DNA of 64,000 bases from CAVRAW01 sp963716135 (GCA_963716135.1 OY970289.1:186001-250000), one strand, 5' to 3'; positions 31,678 through 43,227 are shown, numbered from the stretch's first letter. A program made the numbers and translations. The notes: generated by a model from the sequence alone, not told the origin.

Positions 31678-32448
31678 ATGGAAGCGGTTAGTAAGGTGAT
31701 GCTCGTGACGAAGAATCGTACTCGCCATGCCTGTTTTCGGTTGGGGCTCTCGCTGTTTTGTCTGATTGTTGCAGGAACTTGGGCTAGTACGACGCAGGCC
31801 GACTGGATCGCCGGCTTTCCGCCGGAACCCGGCATCAGCCAGTCGCCCACCAACTTGGACATGACTCATTGGCTGTTGACCGTCAGCTATGACGGCGCCG
31901 GCAACTTCTCGGTATACAGCCAGTATCCGGGCGTCGGCGTGTTGAACAACTTCTCGGATCCCATTTACGACATCGGCCCGAATACGGCGCTGAACATCGC
32001 CTTGCAAATCAATCCGACGACCGGTGCGCCGATCAGCGGCAGCTTGATCATCACGGGCGACGCGTCAACGTTCTACACGGCGAGCCCCTCTGGCACGCTG
32101 CTGACCGGTGAGATTTCGCAGTTCGGCTATGCCGAACCCGGCGATACCACCCCCGGTGCGGAACATTTCGAATTCCTGTTCACCACCACGGGCGGCGATC
32201 TGGCAGCCTGGTATCCCTCGATCGCAATTAACTTGACTTTTGTCGAAATCAATTTCAGCGGAGTCTTCGGAAACACTCCGTTTGAAAACACTGATTCGTA
32301 CAGCGCCCAGTCCGACACGTTTGCTGGGCCGACGCCGGTGCCAGAACCCGCTTCCATTTCACTGTTGTGCTTTGGTGCGCTGGCGGTGTCGACCGGACTG
32401 GGCATTCTACGTGGTACCAAAGTTCTGCGTGGGACCCCCCTCGGATAA
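31678..32448 (+). CDS. PEP-CTERM-like exported protein
   Basis: 256 residues. A signal peptide (LGLSLFCLIVAGTWASTTQA) leads a beta-rich domain (LLTVSYDGAGNFSVYSQYPG; GTLLTGEISQFGYAEPG). The C-terminus TPVPEPASISLLCFGALAVS plus a basic tail LRGTK matches PEP-CTERM sorting signals, which direct proteins to the cell surface through an exosortase. The beta domain resembles the N-terminal domain of the large repeat protein that follows. Function unknown; probably surface-exposed. Confidence 0.78.
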   Translation: MEAVSKVMLVTKNRTRHACFRLGLSLFCLIVAGTWASTTQADWIAGFPPEPGISQSPTNLDMTHWLLTVSYDGAGNFSVYSQYPGVGVLNNFSDPIYDIGPNTALNIALQINPTTGAPISGSLIITGDASTFYTASPSGTLLTGEISQFGYAEPGDTTPGAEHFEFLFTTTGGDLAAWYPSIAINLTFVEINFSGVFGNTPFENTDSYSAQSDTFAGPTPVPEPASISLLCFGALAVSTGLGILRGTKVLRGTPLG

Positions 32449-32615
32449 ATCGGCAGGTCGCCGCACGGTAATCTTTTCAATCCCGTACGGCGAGTATCTC
32501 GAAAGACCACGCCTCAGGTAAATCACGCCTCAAATAAACCACACCTTAGAGTTTGCCACTTTCGACCTTCGACTGATTCCGCATCATCCAATCTTCTAAT
32601 CTCGGGAGTCGGGCC

Positions 32616-35600
32616 ATGTCTCTCTGTCGCTCTGAACGTGTAGCCATATCGCACCCCAAGAAGCGCCAATCAAAATCGCTTCGCTCCCCAAAACGCTTTG
32701 CGGTCGAGCCCCTTGAGCATCGCCACTTGCTCACGCTGTTGGGCGTCAGCCCCTCGTTCCCGACCATCACGTACGACAGCACCGGCACGGTGACGTACAA
32801 CGCGACGACCGACAGTTTTGCTTTGCAGGCGCAACCGCTGCTCTACAAGGCCAGCGCCATCGCTAGCCCGCAAGTGATCACCACGCCGCGCAGCTTCACG
32901 ATCAATGTCAACATCGACAGCTCCGGCAACTTAGTGCCCAACGTGTTGACGAGCGACCTGATTGTCACAGGCACCGTCGTCGGCAGCCCGGGGCTCAGCG
33001 GTACCATCCTGACGGCCAAAGTCATTGCCTTCGGTTACCAGTACACCGGCAGCGGCACCGACAACTACGATTTCATCGCCATCCCCACCGGCGGCACGCT
33101 ATTCTCGATGTTCGCCGGGCAGGATGTGGGCGTGACCGTGGCCTCCGCCAACTCTACCTTCACGAATAACTTCAACGTCAATTTCAGCGGCCTGGCCAAG
33201 GGCACCATCGGGTCGGTCCCGCTATTCACCGGCAATATCAACGGCACGAAGTACAACGACCACACCGGCAACGGCATTACCGGCGACGACACCGGCATGG
33301 GGGGCGTGACCATCAACTTGTTCCGCGATTTGGATAACAGCGGCACGCTCACCCCCGGCGACGGGCCCGCCATCGCCACCACCACCACGGCCGCAGGCAC
33401 AGGCGCCTATTCGTTCAACAACCTCGTCCCAGGCACGTACTTCGTTCAGGAAACGGTTCCCTCCGGCCAAACGCAAACCGCCGGCGGAACCTATACCGTC
33501 AACGTCACCTCCGGCAGCAACACCACGGGGATCGACTTCGCTGACTTCGTGAACATCAATATCAGCGGCACCAAGTTCAACGATCTGACCGGCGACGGAT
33601 TGACCGGCGACGACACCCCGTTGGGCGGCGTCACGATCAATCTGTATCTCAACGGCGGTTCGACGCCGGTGGCTTCAACGGTCACGGCGGCTGACGGCTC
33701 CTATAGCTTCAACAACCTTGGCCCGGGCACGTACTACGTGCAGGAAGCGGTTCCGTCAGGCTCGACGCAAACCGGCGGCAACGCCGGCTACACGGTGAGC
33801 GCCACCAGCGGCTCCAACTCCACCGGCAACAACTTCAGCAACTTCAACAACATTGCGATCACCGGCACGAAGTTCAACGACATCACCGGCGATGGCTTTA
33901 GCGCCGACGATACCCCGTTGGCCGGCGTCACGATCAATCTGTATCTCAACGGCAATCCGACGCCGATCGCCTCCACCGTCACCGCCGCCGACGGTTCCTT
34001 CGCCTTCAACAACCTTGGCCCGGGCACCTACTACGTTCAGGAAACCGTTCCGGCTGGCTGGACGCAAACCGGCGGCACCGGTGGTTACACCATTACGACC
34101 ACCAGCGGTTCGGGCTCTTCGGGCAACAATTTTGACGATTTCCAGAACATCTCACTCAGCGGCGTCAAATACGACGACCTGACCGGCGACGGCATCACCG
34201 GCGACGACACCGGCTTGGGCGGAGTGACGGTCAATCTGTACCTGAACGGCAACCCGACCCCGGTCGCTTCCACCGTGACCGCGGCGGATGGTTCTTACAG
34301 CTTCAGCAATTTGGGCCCCGGCACTTACACAGTGCAGGAAGAGGTTCCGGGCGGCTCGACGCAAACGGCCGGCAACAGCGGCTACACCGTCAGCGCCACC
34401 AGCGGCTCGAATTCCTCGGGCAATGACTTTGCCAACTTCGCCAACATCTCGATCAGCGGCACCAAGTACAACGATCAAACCGGCGACGGCATCACCGCTG
34501 ACGACACGGGCTTGGGCGGCGTGACGGTCAATCTGTACCTGAACGGCAACCCGACCCCGGTCGCCTCCACCGTGACTGCGGCGGATGGCTCCTACAGCTT
34601 CAGCAATCTCGGCCCCGGCACGTACACAGTGCAGGAAGAGGTTCCCGCCGGTTCCACTCAAACCGCCGGCAACGCTGGCTACACCGTCAGCGCCACCAGC
34701 GGCTCGAATTCTTCGGGCAATGACTTTGCGAATTTCGCGAACATCTCGATCTCCGGCACCAAGTTCAACGACCTGACCGGCAACGGCATCACCGGCGACG
34801 ACACGGGCTTGGGCGGCGTGACGGTCAATCTGTACCTGAACGGCAACCCGACCCCGGTCGCCTCCACCGTGACCGCTGCGGATGGCTCCTACAGCTTCAG
34901 CAATCTCGGCCCCGGTTCGTACACCGTGCAGGAAGTGGTTCCGGCCGGTTCGACTCAAACCGCCGGCAACGCTGGCTACATGGTCAGCGCGACCAGCGGC
35001 TCGAATTCTTCGGGCAACGACTTTGCGAATTTCGCGAACATCTCGATCAGCGGCACCAAGTACAACGACATCACCGGCAATGGCTTCTCCGGCGATGATG
35101 TTGGCCAGGGGGGCGTGACGGTCAATCTGTACCTGAACGGCAATCCGACGCCGGTCGCTTCGACCGTGACCGCGGCCAATGGTTCCTACAGCTTCACGAA
35201 TCTGGGCCCCGGTTCGTACACCGTGCAAGAAGTCGTTCCGGCCGGTTCGACCCAGACCGGTGGCAACGCCGGCTACACGATCAGCGCCACCAGCGGCACC
35301 AACTCCACCGGCAACAACTTCGACAACTTCCAGAACATTTCGATCTCCGGCACCAAATACAACGACATCACCGGCAACGGCGTCACTGGCGACGACGTCG
35401 GCCAGGGGGGCGTGACCGTCAATTTGTATCTCAATGGCGGCAGCACTCCAGTCGCATCGACCGTCACGGCTGCCAACGGTTCTTACAGTTTCACGAATCT
35501 GGGCCCCGGCACCTACACCGTGCAGGAAGTCGTTCCGGCCGGTTCGACTCAAACCGCCGGCAACGCTGGCTACACGATTAGCGCTACAAGCGGCACCAAT

Positions 35601-38600
35601 TCCTCGGGCAACAACTTCGCCAACTTCCAGAACATCTCGATCAGCGGCACCAAGTACAACGACATCACCGGCAACAGCTTCAGCGCCGACGATACGCCGT
35701 TGGGCGGAGTGACGATCAACCTCTACTTGAACGGCGGCAGCACGCCGGTGGCCTCCACCGTCACGGCCGCCAACGGCACGTACAGTTTCACGAACCTTGG
35801 CCCCGGCACCTACAGCGTGCAGGAACAGGTTCCGGCCGGTTCGGTCCAAACTGGCGGCATCGGCGGTTACACGATCGTTGCGACCAGCGGCACGAACTCC
35901 ACTGGCAACAACTTCGACGATTACTTCGCGACCAGCACGATCAGCGGCACAAAGTACAACGACATCACCGGCAATAGTTTCTCGGCCGACGATACCGGCT
36001 TGGGCGGCGTCACGATCAATTTGTACAAGAACGGCGGCAGCACGCCGTTCGCCACCACCGTCACGGCCGCCAACGGCACGTTCAGCTTTACGAACCTTGG
36101 CCCCGGAACCTACAGCGTGCAAGAAGTGGTGCCCGCGGGCTCCACGCAAACTGGCGGCATCGGCGGCTACACGTTCGTCCTCACTAGCGGACAGAATTCC
36201 TCTGGCAACAATTTCGACGACTTCCAGAACATCTGCATCAGCGGCACCAAGTATAAGGACATCACCGGCAACGGCATTACCGGCGATGACACCGGTTTGG
36301 GCGGCGTCACGATCAACTTGTACAAGAACGGCGGGAGCACGCCGGTGGCCACCACCACCACGGCCAGCAATGGTTCGTACCAGTTCGCCAACCTTGGCCC
36401 GGGCACCTACACCGTGCAGGAAGTGGTGCCCAGCGGCTGGACGCAAACGGCCGGCAATAGCGGCTACTCGATCAGCGCTACCAGCGGCACGAACGCCAGC
36501 GGCAAGAACTTCGCCGACTTCCAGAACATCTGCATCAGCGGCACGAAGTACGAAGACTGCACGGGCAACGGCATCGACAGCGGCGACAGCGGCTTGGGCG
36601 GCGTGACCATCCAACTGTTTAAGAATGGGGGCAGCACGCCGGTGGCCACCACGGTCACCGCCAGCAATGGCTCGTACCAGTTTACGAACCTTGGCCCCGG
36701 CACTTACACGGTGCAGGAAGTGGTGCCCAGCGGCTGGACGCAAACCGCCGGCGTCGGCGGCTATTCGATCAGTGCCACTAGCGGCACGAACGTCAGCGGC
36801 AAGAACTTCGCCGACTTCGACAACATTTCGATCAGCGGCACCAAGTACAACGATCTCACCGGCAACGGCTTCTCCAGCGACGATACCCCGCTGGGTGGCG
36901 TGACCATCCAACTGTTCAAAAACGGCGGCAGCACCCCGGTGGCCACCACCACCACGGCCTCCAACGGCACGTACAGCTTCACCAACCTTGGCCCCGGCAC
37001 GTACGTCGTCAAGGAATTGGTCCCGGCCGGCTCGGTGCAAACCGGCGGCGTCGGCGGCTACACCATCAATGCCACCAGCGGCAACGATGTTTGCAACAAG
37101 AACTTTGCCGACTACTTCACCAGCGGCACCATCAAGGGCACCAAGTACTTCGACGTCAGCGGCAACGGCCTCTCGTCCGACGACACCGGCATGGGCGGCG
37201 TGACGATCCAGCTCTACAAGGACACCAACGGCGACAACACGCTGACCTCCACCGACGGCGGCCCGGTCGCCACCGCCACCACCACCTCCAACGGCGCTTA
37301 CTCGTTCAATAACCTCGCTCCGGGAACCTACTTCGTCAAGGAAGTTACCCCCAGCGGCTATATTCGCACGGCCCCGACGAATTCCGATACCTATATCGTG
37401 CACCTCAATTCCGGCGGCACCGTCGGCGGCTTGGATTTCGACAACGCCAAGATCTGCGACTGCGATGGCCGCCTGACGAACATTTCTTACTTGATCAATG
37501 GCAGCAAGGTTGTCACCGACCTGCGCGGCAACACCAACCAGGGCGACATCGTTCAGGTAACGTTCACAGTTACCTCCGGCGACCCGATCACGCTCAGCCT
37601 GGTCAGCTACGTACGCGCCGGACCCGTATTTCGACGCCAATCATGCCAGCCAGCAGGAGATCTTCGATCTCGACACCGGCACCTTCGGCCCGGGCACGTA
37701 CGTGCTCACTGTTCACCTGCCGGATTCGTTCTACCAGGTCGACTTTGTCTGCGGCATCGCGATCGATCACCTTGGTCCGGCCGGCAGCAACATCTTCTAT
37801 ACTCCGCAGTGCCGCTTGTTCAGCGCCGACAACGATGGCTACACTGCGCCGGTGAGCAATCCGGGTTGCATCTCTGGCAACGTGTTCGCCGACACGCACA
37901 ACAAGGGCTACTTTGATTCCGACGAATCGGGCATCGCCTATGTGCAAATTAATCTGACCGGCACCACCACTTCCGGCCAGTCGGTCAGCCTGACCACCTA
38001 CACCACGCCCGATGGAAGTTACATCTTCAGCAACCTGAAAGCGGGCACGTACAAGGTTACGGAGATCGACCCGCAGGGTTACGGCGACGGAAGCGACAAG
38101 GCCGGCAGCGCCGGCGGGACAGTTAGCAACGACGGGATCAGCAACATTTGCCTCGGCGCTGGCGTGTGTGCAGTCAACTACAATTTCGGCGAAACCCCGG
38201 TTGTGGCAGTTGCTTCGGCATGCTCCTCCAGCAGTGGGGCGATTAGCGCCGTCAGCTACCAGAACGACACGTTTAACTCCGGCAAGTCGATGCTCGTCAT
38301 CAGCGGCACCAATTACAATGACACGATCACTGTCAGTCAAAGCACCAGCACTCGCTTCACTGTCAGCATCAACGGTTCCTCCGCCGGCTTCAACAACTAC
38401 GACAGCTCCGGCAAGACAGTCGATTTGATCGTGATCTACGGCTTCGGCGGCAACAACACGATCACGGTGAATTCCAACGTCACCACCAACACGGCCATCT
38501 TCGGCGGCGACAACGGCAACACCATCCAAGGCGGCTCGGGGGCCAACGTCCTGGTCGGCGGCCTGGGGACCGACAAGATCACCGGCGGCTCCAACCGCGA

Positions 38601-38961
38601 TCTGCTGATCGGCGGCGGCGGCGGCGACACCCTCAACGGCGGTGGCGGTGACGACATCCTCGTGGGCGGCACCACCAGCTACAACAGCAATCTCGGCGCC
38701 CTGGAATCGATCATGGCCGAGTGGACCTCCTCCCACAGCTACACCGACCGCGTGAAGAACATCAGCAACGGCACCGGCAGCGTGGCTCGCCTCAATGGCG
38801 CGTTCTTCCTGATCGACGGCTGGACCGTCTTCGAGGACAACAAGGCCGATTCGATGACCGGCGGCTCCGGCACCGATTGGTTCTTCGGCAACGTCGATTC
38901 CGGTATCGTGGATGTGCTGACCGACCGGTCGTACGGCGAAGTCGTCACCGACATCGGCTAG
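32616..38961 (+). CDS. Giant surface protein with 15 SdrD B-like repeats (one frameshift)
   Basis: About 2115 residues. The N-terminus has the LEPR-XLL-like planctomycete surface motif EPLEHRHLL at about 31-39. A beta domain follows (to about residue 200), similar to the preceding gene. Then come 14 consecutive repeats of about 99 residues (ISGTKYNDxTGNG; DDTGLGGVTVNLYLNG; NLGPGTYTVQE), a linker, a fifteenth repeat near 37864, and RTX-type Gly/Asp calcium-binding repeats (GGLGTDKITGGSNRDLLIGG) near 38500-38670. One extra base near 37611 breaks the frame; removing it gives SYYAPDPYFDANHASQQE. Start ATG 32616. Likely an extended cell-surface or secreted adhesin-like fibre. Confidence 0.9.
33231..37455 (+). 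repeat. Fourteen tandem 297-base repeats in the surface protein gene
   Basis: DNA repeats with a 297-base period (99 codons), with longer first and last units that carry an insert in the strand region (RDLDNSGTLTPGDGP; KDTNGDNTLTSTDGG). Central units are nearly identical at DNA level, for example around 34445, 34742 and 35039. Units differ in linker words (NDFANFAN, NNFDDFQN, KNFADFQN), showing two or three groups of copies from successive duplications. Confidence 0.9.
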
Positions 38962-39216
38962 TTCGGCGAAAAAACGCCGCTGGAAACCTGTTTCGCTCAG
39001 GCGGACTTTAACGCTGCGCCCCTGCTAGCATCTTTGCCGGACCGGCACACCTTCTTGCCGGTCGCTCCGGTTTTGCTTCCGGTTCCGTTTTCGGCCCCTT
39101 TAGCGGTCAAGCAAGCTCTTCCTACCGGCCGAAGTTTGACCTGTAGGAGGAGGGCTGGCCGTTGGCGCGCCGGGGGGTGTGCTCGTGGCCAGCCATAGCT
39201 TTGCGGAGGTGCGGCT

Positions 39217-40344
39217 GTGACCCGTCTATTTGCGGCAGTGAATCGCGCTTGTTGCGCTGGGCTCGTCGTGGTGCTGGTGCTCGTATCCGCCACCGCTCAA
39301 GCTCAGAACATGTTTGCCTCAGGCATGGACAGCCCCCAGCCCGCGGGCCCTCCGCCCGATCTAGGCATGAGCGCCTACGGCAACGGCAATTGCAATAGCT
39401 GTGCGCCCAATTGCCAGAATTGCGGCGGCAACTGCGACGGCTGCGGTTGCGGCTGTTCAAATTGCGGCGGCTGCGGCTCGAAATGGTACGTCCAAGGCGG
39501 CGCCGTGTTTCTGTGGCGCAACAACGACTCGGTCAACCAGCCCGTGGTCGTCAGCAGCATCGATCCGAGTGTCACGCTGTTGGATACTCACAGCACCGAG
39601 TTTGACACCGGCATCGGTCCACGCGTCCTGGTGGGCTTCTCCCCTTGCGCGCATGAATCTTGGAGCGTCAACTACTTCAGCGCCTTCGATTTCGACGGCA
39701 GCTCCAGCATCACCAGCCCCGGCAGCCTCGCGGCACCGGGCAGCCTCGGCCAGCAAGGCACCGACTGGAGCGCGGCCGACACGATGTCCATCCATTACTC
39801 CTCCGAGATCAACAACGCGGAGCTCAATTGGATGCACACGTGGAATCGCTGGTCGTTTCTGGCCGGCTTCCGCTTCCTCGATCTGAGCGAAAATTACGAC
39901 ATCACCACCGTCACTGGAACCGACGCCAGTTTCTACAACGTGCGCACGCTGAACGACCTGTACGGCTTTCAGATCGGCGGCCGCTATCGCCGATGTTGCC
40001 ATCGTTTCTTCTGGGACGTCACCGGAAAAGCAGGTGTCTTCGGCAACGACGTCGAGCAAAGCCAGTATCTGTCCGACATCAACAATACGACCATCTACCG
40101 CGACAACACCACCGATCACGAAGGCACCGTGGCCTTCATCGGCGACATCAACGTCTCCGTCGGGTTCAAGCTGAACTGCGTCTGGGCAGCCCGCTGCGGC
40201 TACAACCTGCTCTGGATCGACCAGGTCGCCCTGGCGCCCGATCAGCTCAATTTCGACATTTCATCGACGGGCGCCACCAACACCCACACCAGCGGCGACG
40301 TGTTCCTGCAAGGCATCAACGTGGCGCTGGAAGCCCGCTGGTAG
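39217..40344 (+). CDS. BBP7-type outer-membrane beta-barrel protein
   Basis: 375 residues. A signal peptide (LVVVLVLVSATAQAQ) is followed by a Cys-rich stretch with about 12 cysteines (CNSCAPNCQNCGGNC and CGCGCSNCGGCG), then alternating beta strands with conserved aromatic ends (WYVQGGAVFLWRNND; LAGFRFLDLSENYD; LYGFQIGGRY; VALEARW) typical of the planctomycete BBP7 barrel family. The start is GTG 39217 with GGAGG at 39205-39209. It follows the giant repeat protein, so the two may interact at the surface (inference). Confidence 0.85.
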   Translation: MTRLFAAVNRACCAGLVVVLVLVSATAQAQNMFASGMDSPQPAGPPPDLGMSAYGNGNCNSCAPNCQNCGGNCDGCGCGCSNCGGCGSKWYVQGGAVFLWRNNDSVNQPVVVSSIDPSVTLLDTHSTEFDTGIGPRVLVGFSPCAHESWSVNYFSAFDFDGSSSITSPGSLAAPGSLGQQGTDWSAADTMSIHYSSEINNAELNWMHTWNRWSFLAGFRFLDLSENYDITTVTGTDASFYNVRTLNDLYGFQIGGRYRRCCHRFFWDVTGKAGVFGNDVEQSQYLSDINNTTIYRDNTTDHEGTVAFIGDINVSVGFKLNCVWAARCGYNLLWIDQVALAPDQLNFDISSTGATNTHTSGDVFLQGINVALEARW

Positions 40345-40410
40345 AAACCGGCCGAAGTTCGGTCTATCATAGGTGGGTTTAACCGACCGATTTCAGTTCG
40401 ATTTCCCGCC

Positions 40411-41025
40411 ATGACCGGTATCTGCGTCTATTGCGGCTCCAGTTTTGGAGCTCGTCCCGAGTACGCCGCGTTGGCTGCTGCTTTGGGCCAATCCTGCGCC
40501 AAACGCAGCCTGCGCGTAGTCTACGGCGGCTCCAGCGTCGGCCTAATGGGCACCCTAGCCGATGCCGCGCTGGCCGCCGGCGGCGAGGTGGTCGGCGTCA
40601 TTCCACAGGCCCTGGTCAACAAAGAAATCGCCCATCGCGGCCTGTCGCGCCTGATTACCGTCAACTCGATGCACGAGCGAAAACTTCAGATGTCGCAATT
40701 GGCCGATGCCTTCGTCGCCCTGCCCGGAGGCATCGGCACGCTGGAGGAAGTGATCGAGGCGTTCACCTGGCTGCAACTAGGCGTGCATCTGAAACCGGTG
40801 GGATTGCTGAATTGCGCCGGTTTCTACGATCCGCTGATCCAGTTGCTTTCGCACATGTGCCAACAGAAATTCCTCACGCCGCACCACTTTGCCATGCTCA
40901 CCGTGGCCGAAAATGTAGAATCATTGCTCGACACGGTCACGACCACTCGGCACAAGCACTTGCCGAAAACAGTCGAGTTTTCGTCCCCGGAATCGAACGA
41001 TGGTCGGCGAACAGTGCAGGTTTAG
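40411..41025 (+). CDS. LOG family protein (nucleotide phosphoribohydrolase)
   Basis: 204 residues. GICVYCGSSFGARPEY, VYGGSSVGLMGTLADAAL and the hallmark PGGIGTLEEVIEAFTW with the VVGVIPQAL and MHERKLQM segments define the LOG/TIGR00730 family, which removes ribose 5-phosphate from nucleoside monophosphates (cytokinin activation in plants; purine salvage or stress roles in bacteria). Length is normal. Converges on the kinase gene with a gap of 8 bases. Confidence 0.92.
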   Translation: MTGICVYCGSSFGARPEYAALAAALGQSCAKRSLRVVYGGSSVGLMGTLADAALAAGGEVVGVIPQALVNKEIAHRGLSRLITVNSMHERKLQMSQLADAFVALPGGIGTLEEVIEAFTWLQLGVHLKPVGLLNCAGFYDPLIQLLSHMCQQKFLTPHHFAMLTVAENVESLLDTVTTTRHKHLPKTVEFSSPESNDGRRTVQV

Positions 41026-41033
41026 GGACTGCA

Positions 41034-42137
41034 CTATTCCATCTCTTCCAACCAGAGGCGAATTTCGTTTTCGTATTCGCTGGCCAGGCCGCCCACCACA
41101 AGCTGGCGATGGAAACTCGCCGCCCCTTCTTTCACCAGGTCCGCCGCCTCGGCGCTGGGGAAGCGGCGATTCGGATCCGGCGCAATCAGCCCCCGGCAGA
41201 AGCTCATTAACAGTTCGTTGCAGGTGACTTCCGCGGGCAGCAATTGCGGCAATCGCTGCGCCAAAAATCGCTTCGCCTCCAACAGATCGCGGTACGCCGT
41301 CAGGCCGGCAAACGGTTGCCGCCCGGCCAGCATCTCCACCAGCACGTAGCCCAGGCTCGCCAGGTCGGAGCGCGCACTGCATTCGCCCCCTTCCAACACT
41401 TCCGGCGCGGCATACGTCGGCGTGCAGGTGCGATGCGGCGGCATGGCATCGAGCGCAAAGGCCGACCCGATGTCGACGATCTTCGCATTGCCCGTGCGCT
41501 TGAGCATGATGTTCGACGGCTTCACGTCGCCATGCACGATGCCGTCGCGGTGCAAGGCCGCCAATGCAGCCAGGCACTCCCGGACGATATTCACCGCGAT
41601 GCCGGGCTTGAGCCGTGGCTGTTGCGGCCCGCCGGTGATGATCACGTTGTTCAAATAGCCCCAACGCTTTTCGCTGACCCGCAGCCGGATTCGCTCCAAC
41701 ATTTCGTGCGTCAAAAGCTGGCCCAGGTCGTAGCCGTCGATCCATTCCATCTCCATCATCCGGATCCGATTGCGGTCGATGAAGTTGTGCACGTCCAGCA
41801 GATTATCCTGCTGGATTTGAGCCACGCGGGCCGCAACGTGCGCAATCCGCGCCATGTCCTCGTCGTAACTGCGGGCATCCTCATAGCGCTCGGGCGAGAA
41901 AATCTTCATTGCCACAGGCAAGGTGAAGCCATCGGCGCCCCTGCGCTGGCTCAAATACACCACGCCCTGTCCGCCAGAACCCAGCAGCCGCTGCAGCCGC
42001 AGGTGCTCGGTCCAGCTCATCCGCTGACTTTCGATCAGCGTTTGATACCGCGAGAGCAATTCATCCGGGCAGCGAACCGACCGATGGCCGCCTTGCGTCA
42101 TCGTCAGCCGGTTCTCGAGAAAGATGGTGGTCGTCAT
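41034..42137 (-). CDS. Atypical Ser/Thr protein kinase (HGD, DIG motifs)
   Basis: About 367 residues. Glycine loop RLLGSGGQGVVYLSQ and the Lys of VAMKIFSPE are present. The catalytic loop reads HGDVKPSNIML (HRD is replaced by HGD, keeping the catalytic Asp and Asn) and the metal-binding motif is VDIGSAF instead of DFG. A TYAAPEVLEGG activation segment and a normal C-lobe follow. No transmembrane helix is visible, so it is probably cytosolic. Start 42137 gives a conventional N-terminus; TTG 42191 in frame is an alternative. Neither has a clear ribosome site. Confidence 0.85.
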   Translation of the reverse strand: MTTTIFLENRLTMTQGGHRSVRCPDELLSRYQTLIESQRMSWTEHLRLQRLLGSGGQGVVYLSQRRGADGFTLPVAMKIFSPERYEDARSYDEDMARIAHVAARVAQIQQDNLLDVHNFIDRNRIRMMEMEWIDGYDLGQLLTHEMLERIRLRVSEKRWGYLNNVIITGGPQQPRLKPGIAVNIVRECLAALAALHRDGIVHGDVKPSNIMLKRTGNAKIVDIGSAFALDAMPPHRTCTPTYAAPEVLEGGECSARSDLASLGYVLVEMLAGRQPFAGLTAYRDLLEAKRFLAQRLPQLLPAEVTCNELLMSFCRGLIAPDPNRRFPSAEAADLVKEGAASFHRQLVVGGLASEYENEIRLWLEEME

Positions 42138-42267
42138 AGAGGTGCAGCATCTTGGGGTGGGACATTCGGGGCAGGATCCATCCGTCGCCAATCATTTTAC
42201 GCTACCGCGCAGAACCGGGTAAAGGCGGATGTGCTAGCGGCGTCCGATTCCGCCTTTTTCTTTCCGC

Positions 42268-43227
42268 TTATTTCCGGACGGGAAATCCCAATTCCTTATT
42301 GACAACGTTGAGCAATGCATCTCCTGCCTGGTAGCGGCGCAGGTTCTCGCAAAAGAAATTTGTCATATTGTCGATTCGCCAGTGGCTTTGGCCCGCGACG
42401 TGCGGCGTGATGATCACGTTGGGCAGATTCCACAACTTGCTGCCGGCCGGCAGCGGCTCTTCAGCGGCGACGTCGAGGCAGGCCCCGCCAAGATGCCCCG
42501 CTTCCAGCGCCGCTACCAAATCGTCCTCAACCACCAATTTTCCCCGCGCCATGTTCGCCAAAATCGCGCCGGGCTTTAGCCGCGCAAGAGCGCGCTTGTC
42601 GATCATCCACCGCGTTTGATCCGTCAGCGGCACACACAGGATCAGCACATCGACCTGTGGCAGCATCTCGTCCAGTCGATCGGCCGGCCACAGTTCCGCC
42701 ACGTGCGGCGGCTTATCGAGGGGGAACATGTCGGTGGCCAATATCCGCGTTTTGAACGCCGAAAGCAACTCGGCCACCCGCCGCCCCACGCCGCCAAATC
42801 CCACAATGCCCACCGTGGCATGGTGCAAATCGCGCGTCGGCCGCCGGATGTATTCCTTCGCCTGTTGCGCGCGAAAAAACACCGGCAGGCTGCGCAGCAA
42901 CCCGGTGACGAGCGCAATCGTGTGCTCCGCCACCTGATCGGCCAGCACGCCCGATGCGCTGGTAACGATGATCGGCGACTGGACCACGCTGGGCACGAGG
43001 CAATGGTCCAGACCCGCGGCCGACGATTGAATCCATTTCAGCCGGCCCTGGCGCACAATGCCGTCCCAATCGACCGGCACTTTTTCATGCCCGCAATACA
43101 CGTCGCAATCGAACAGCTCCGCGGCCACGCGCTGCTGTCCGGCGTCGCAGATTTCCGCCTCCGGCGCCGCGGCCTGAATCTGGGCCACGTGGCGCGCCTC
43201 AACCGGATAACAAAGCACAATGCGCAT
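42268..43227 (-). CDS. D-2-hydroxyacid dehydrogenase
   Basis: 319 residues. NAD-binding VGIVGFGGVGRRVAELL, then LCVPLTDQTRWMIDKRALA and NMARGKLV with the catalytic Arg region, CLDVAAEEPLP with the Glu, and ITPHVAGQS with the catalytic His. The order matches phosphoglycerate/glyoxylate reductase relatives. Substrate cannot be told from sequence. It is separated from the kinase gene by about 130 bases that hold no gene. Confidence 0.92.
   Translation of the reverse strand: MRIVLCYPVEARHVAQIQAAAPEAEICDAGQQRVAAELFDCDVYCGHEKVPVDWDGIVRQGRLKWIQSSAAGLDHCLVPSVVQSPIIVTSASGVLADQVAEHTIALVTGLLRSLPVFFRAQQAKEYIRRPTRDLHHATVGIVGFGGVGRRVAELLSAFKTRILATDMFPLDKPPHVAELWPADRLDEMLPQVDVLILCVPLTDQTRWMIDKRALARLKPGAILANMARGKLVVEDDLVAALEAGHLGGACLDVAAEEPLPAGSKLWNLPNVIITPHVAGQSHWRIDNMTNFFCENLRRYQAGDALLNVVNKELGFPVRK

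Noticed and set aside
34152..37640. A 1162-residue open frame on the minus strand across the SdrD repeats
   Set aside because: It is antisense to the repeat protein and stays open because the 297-base units repeat the same codons; it has no start site, motif or family likeness.
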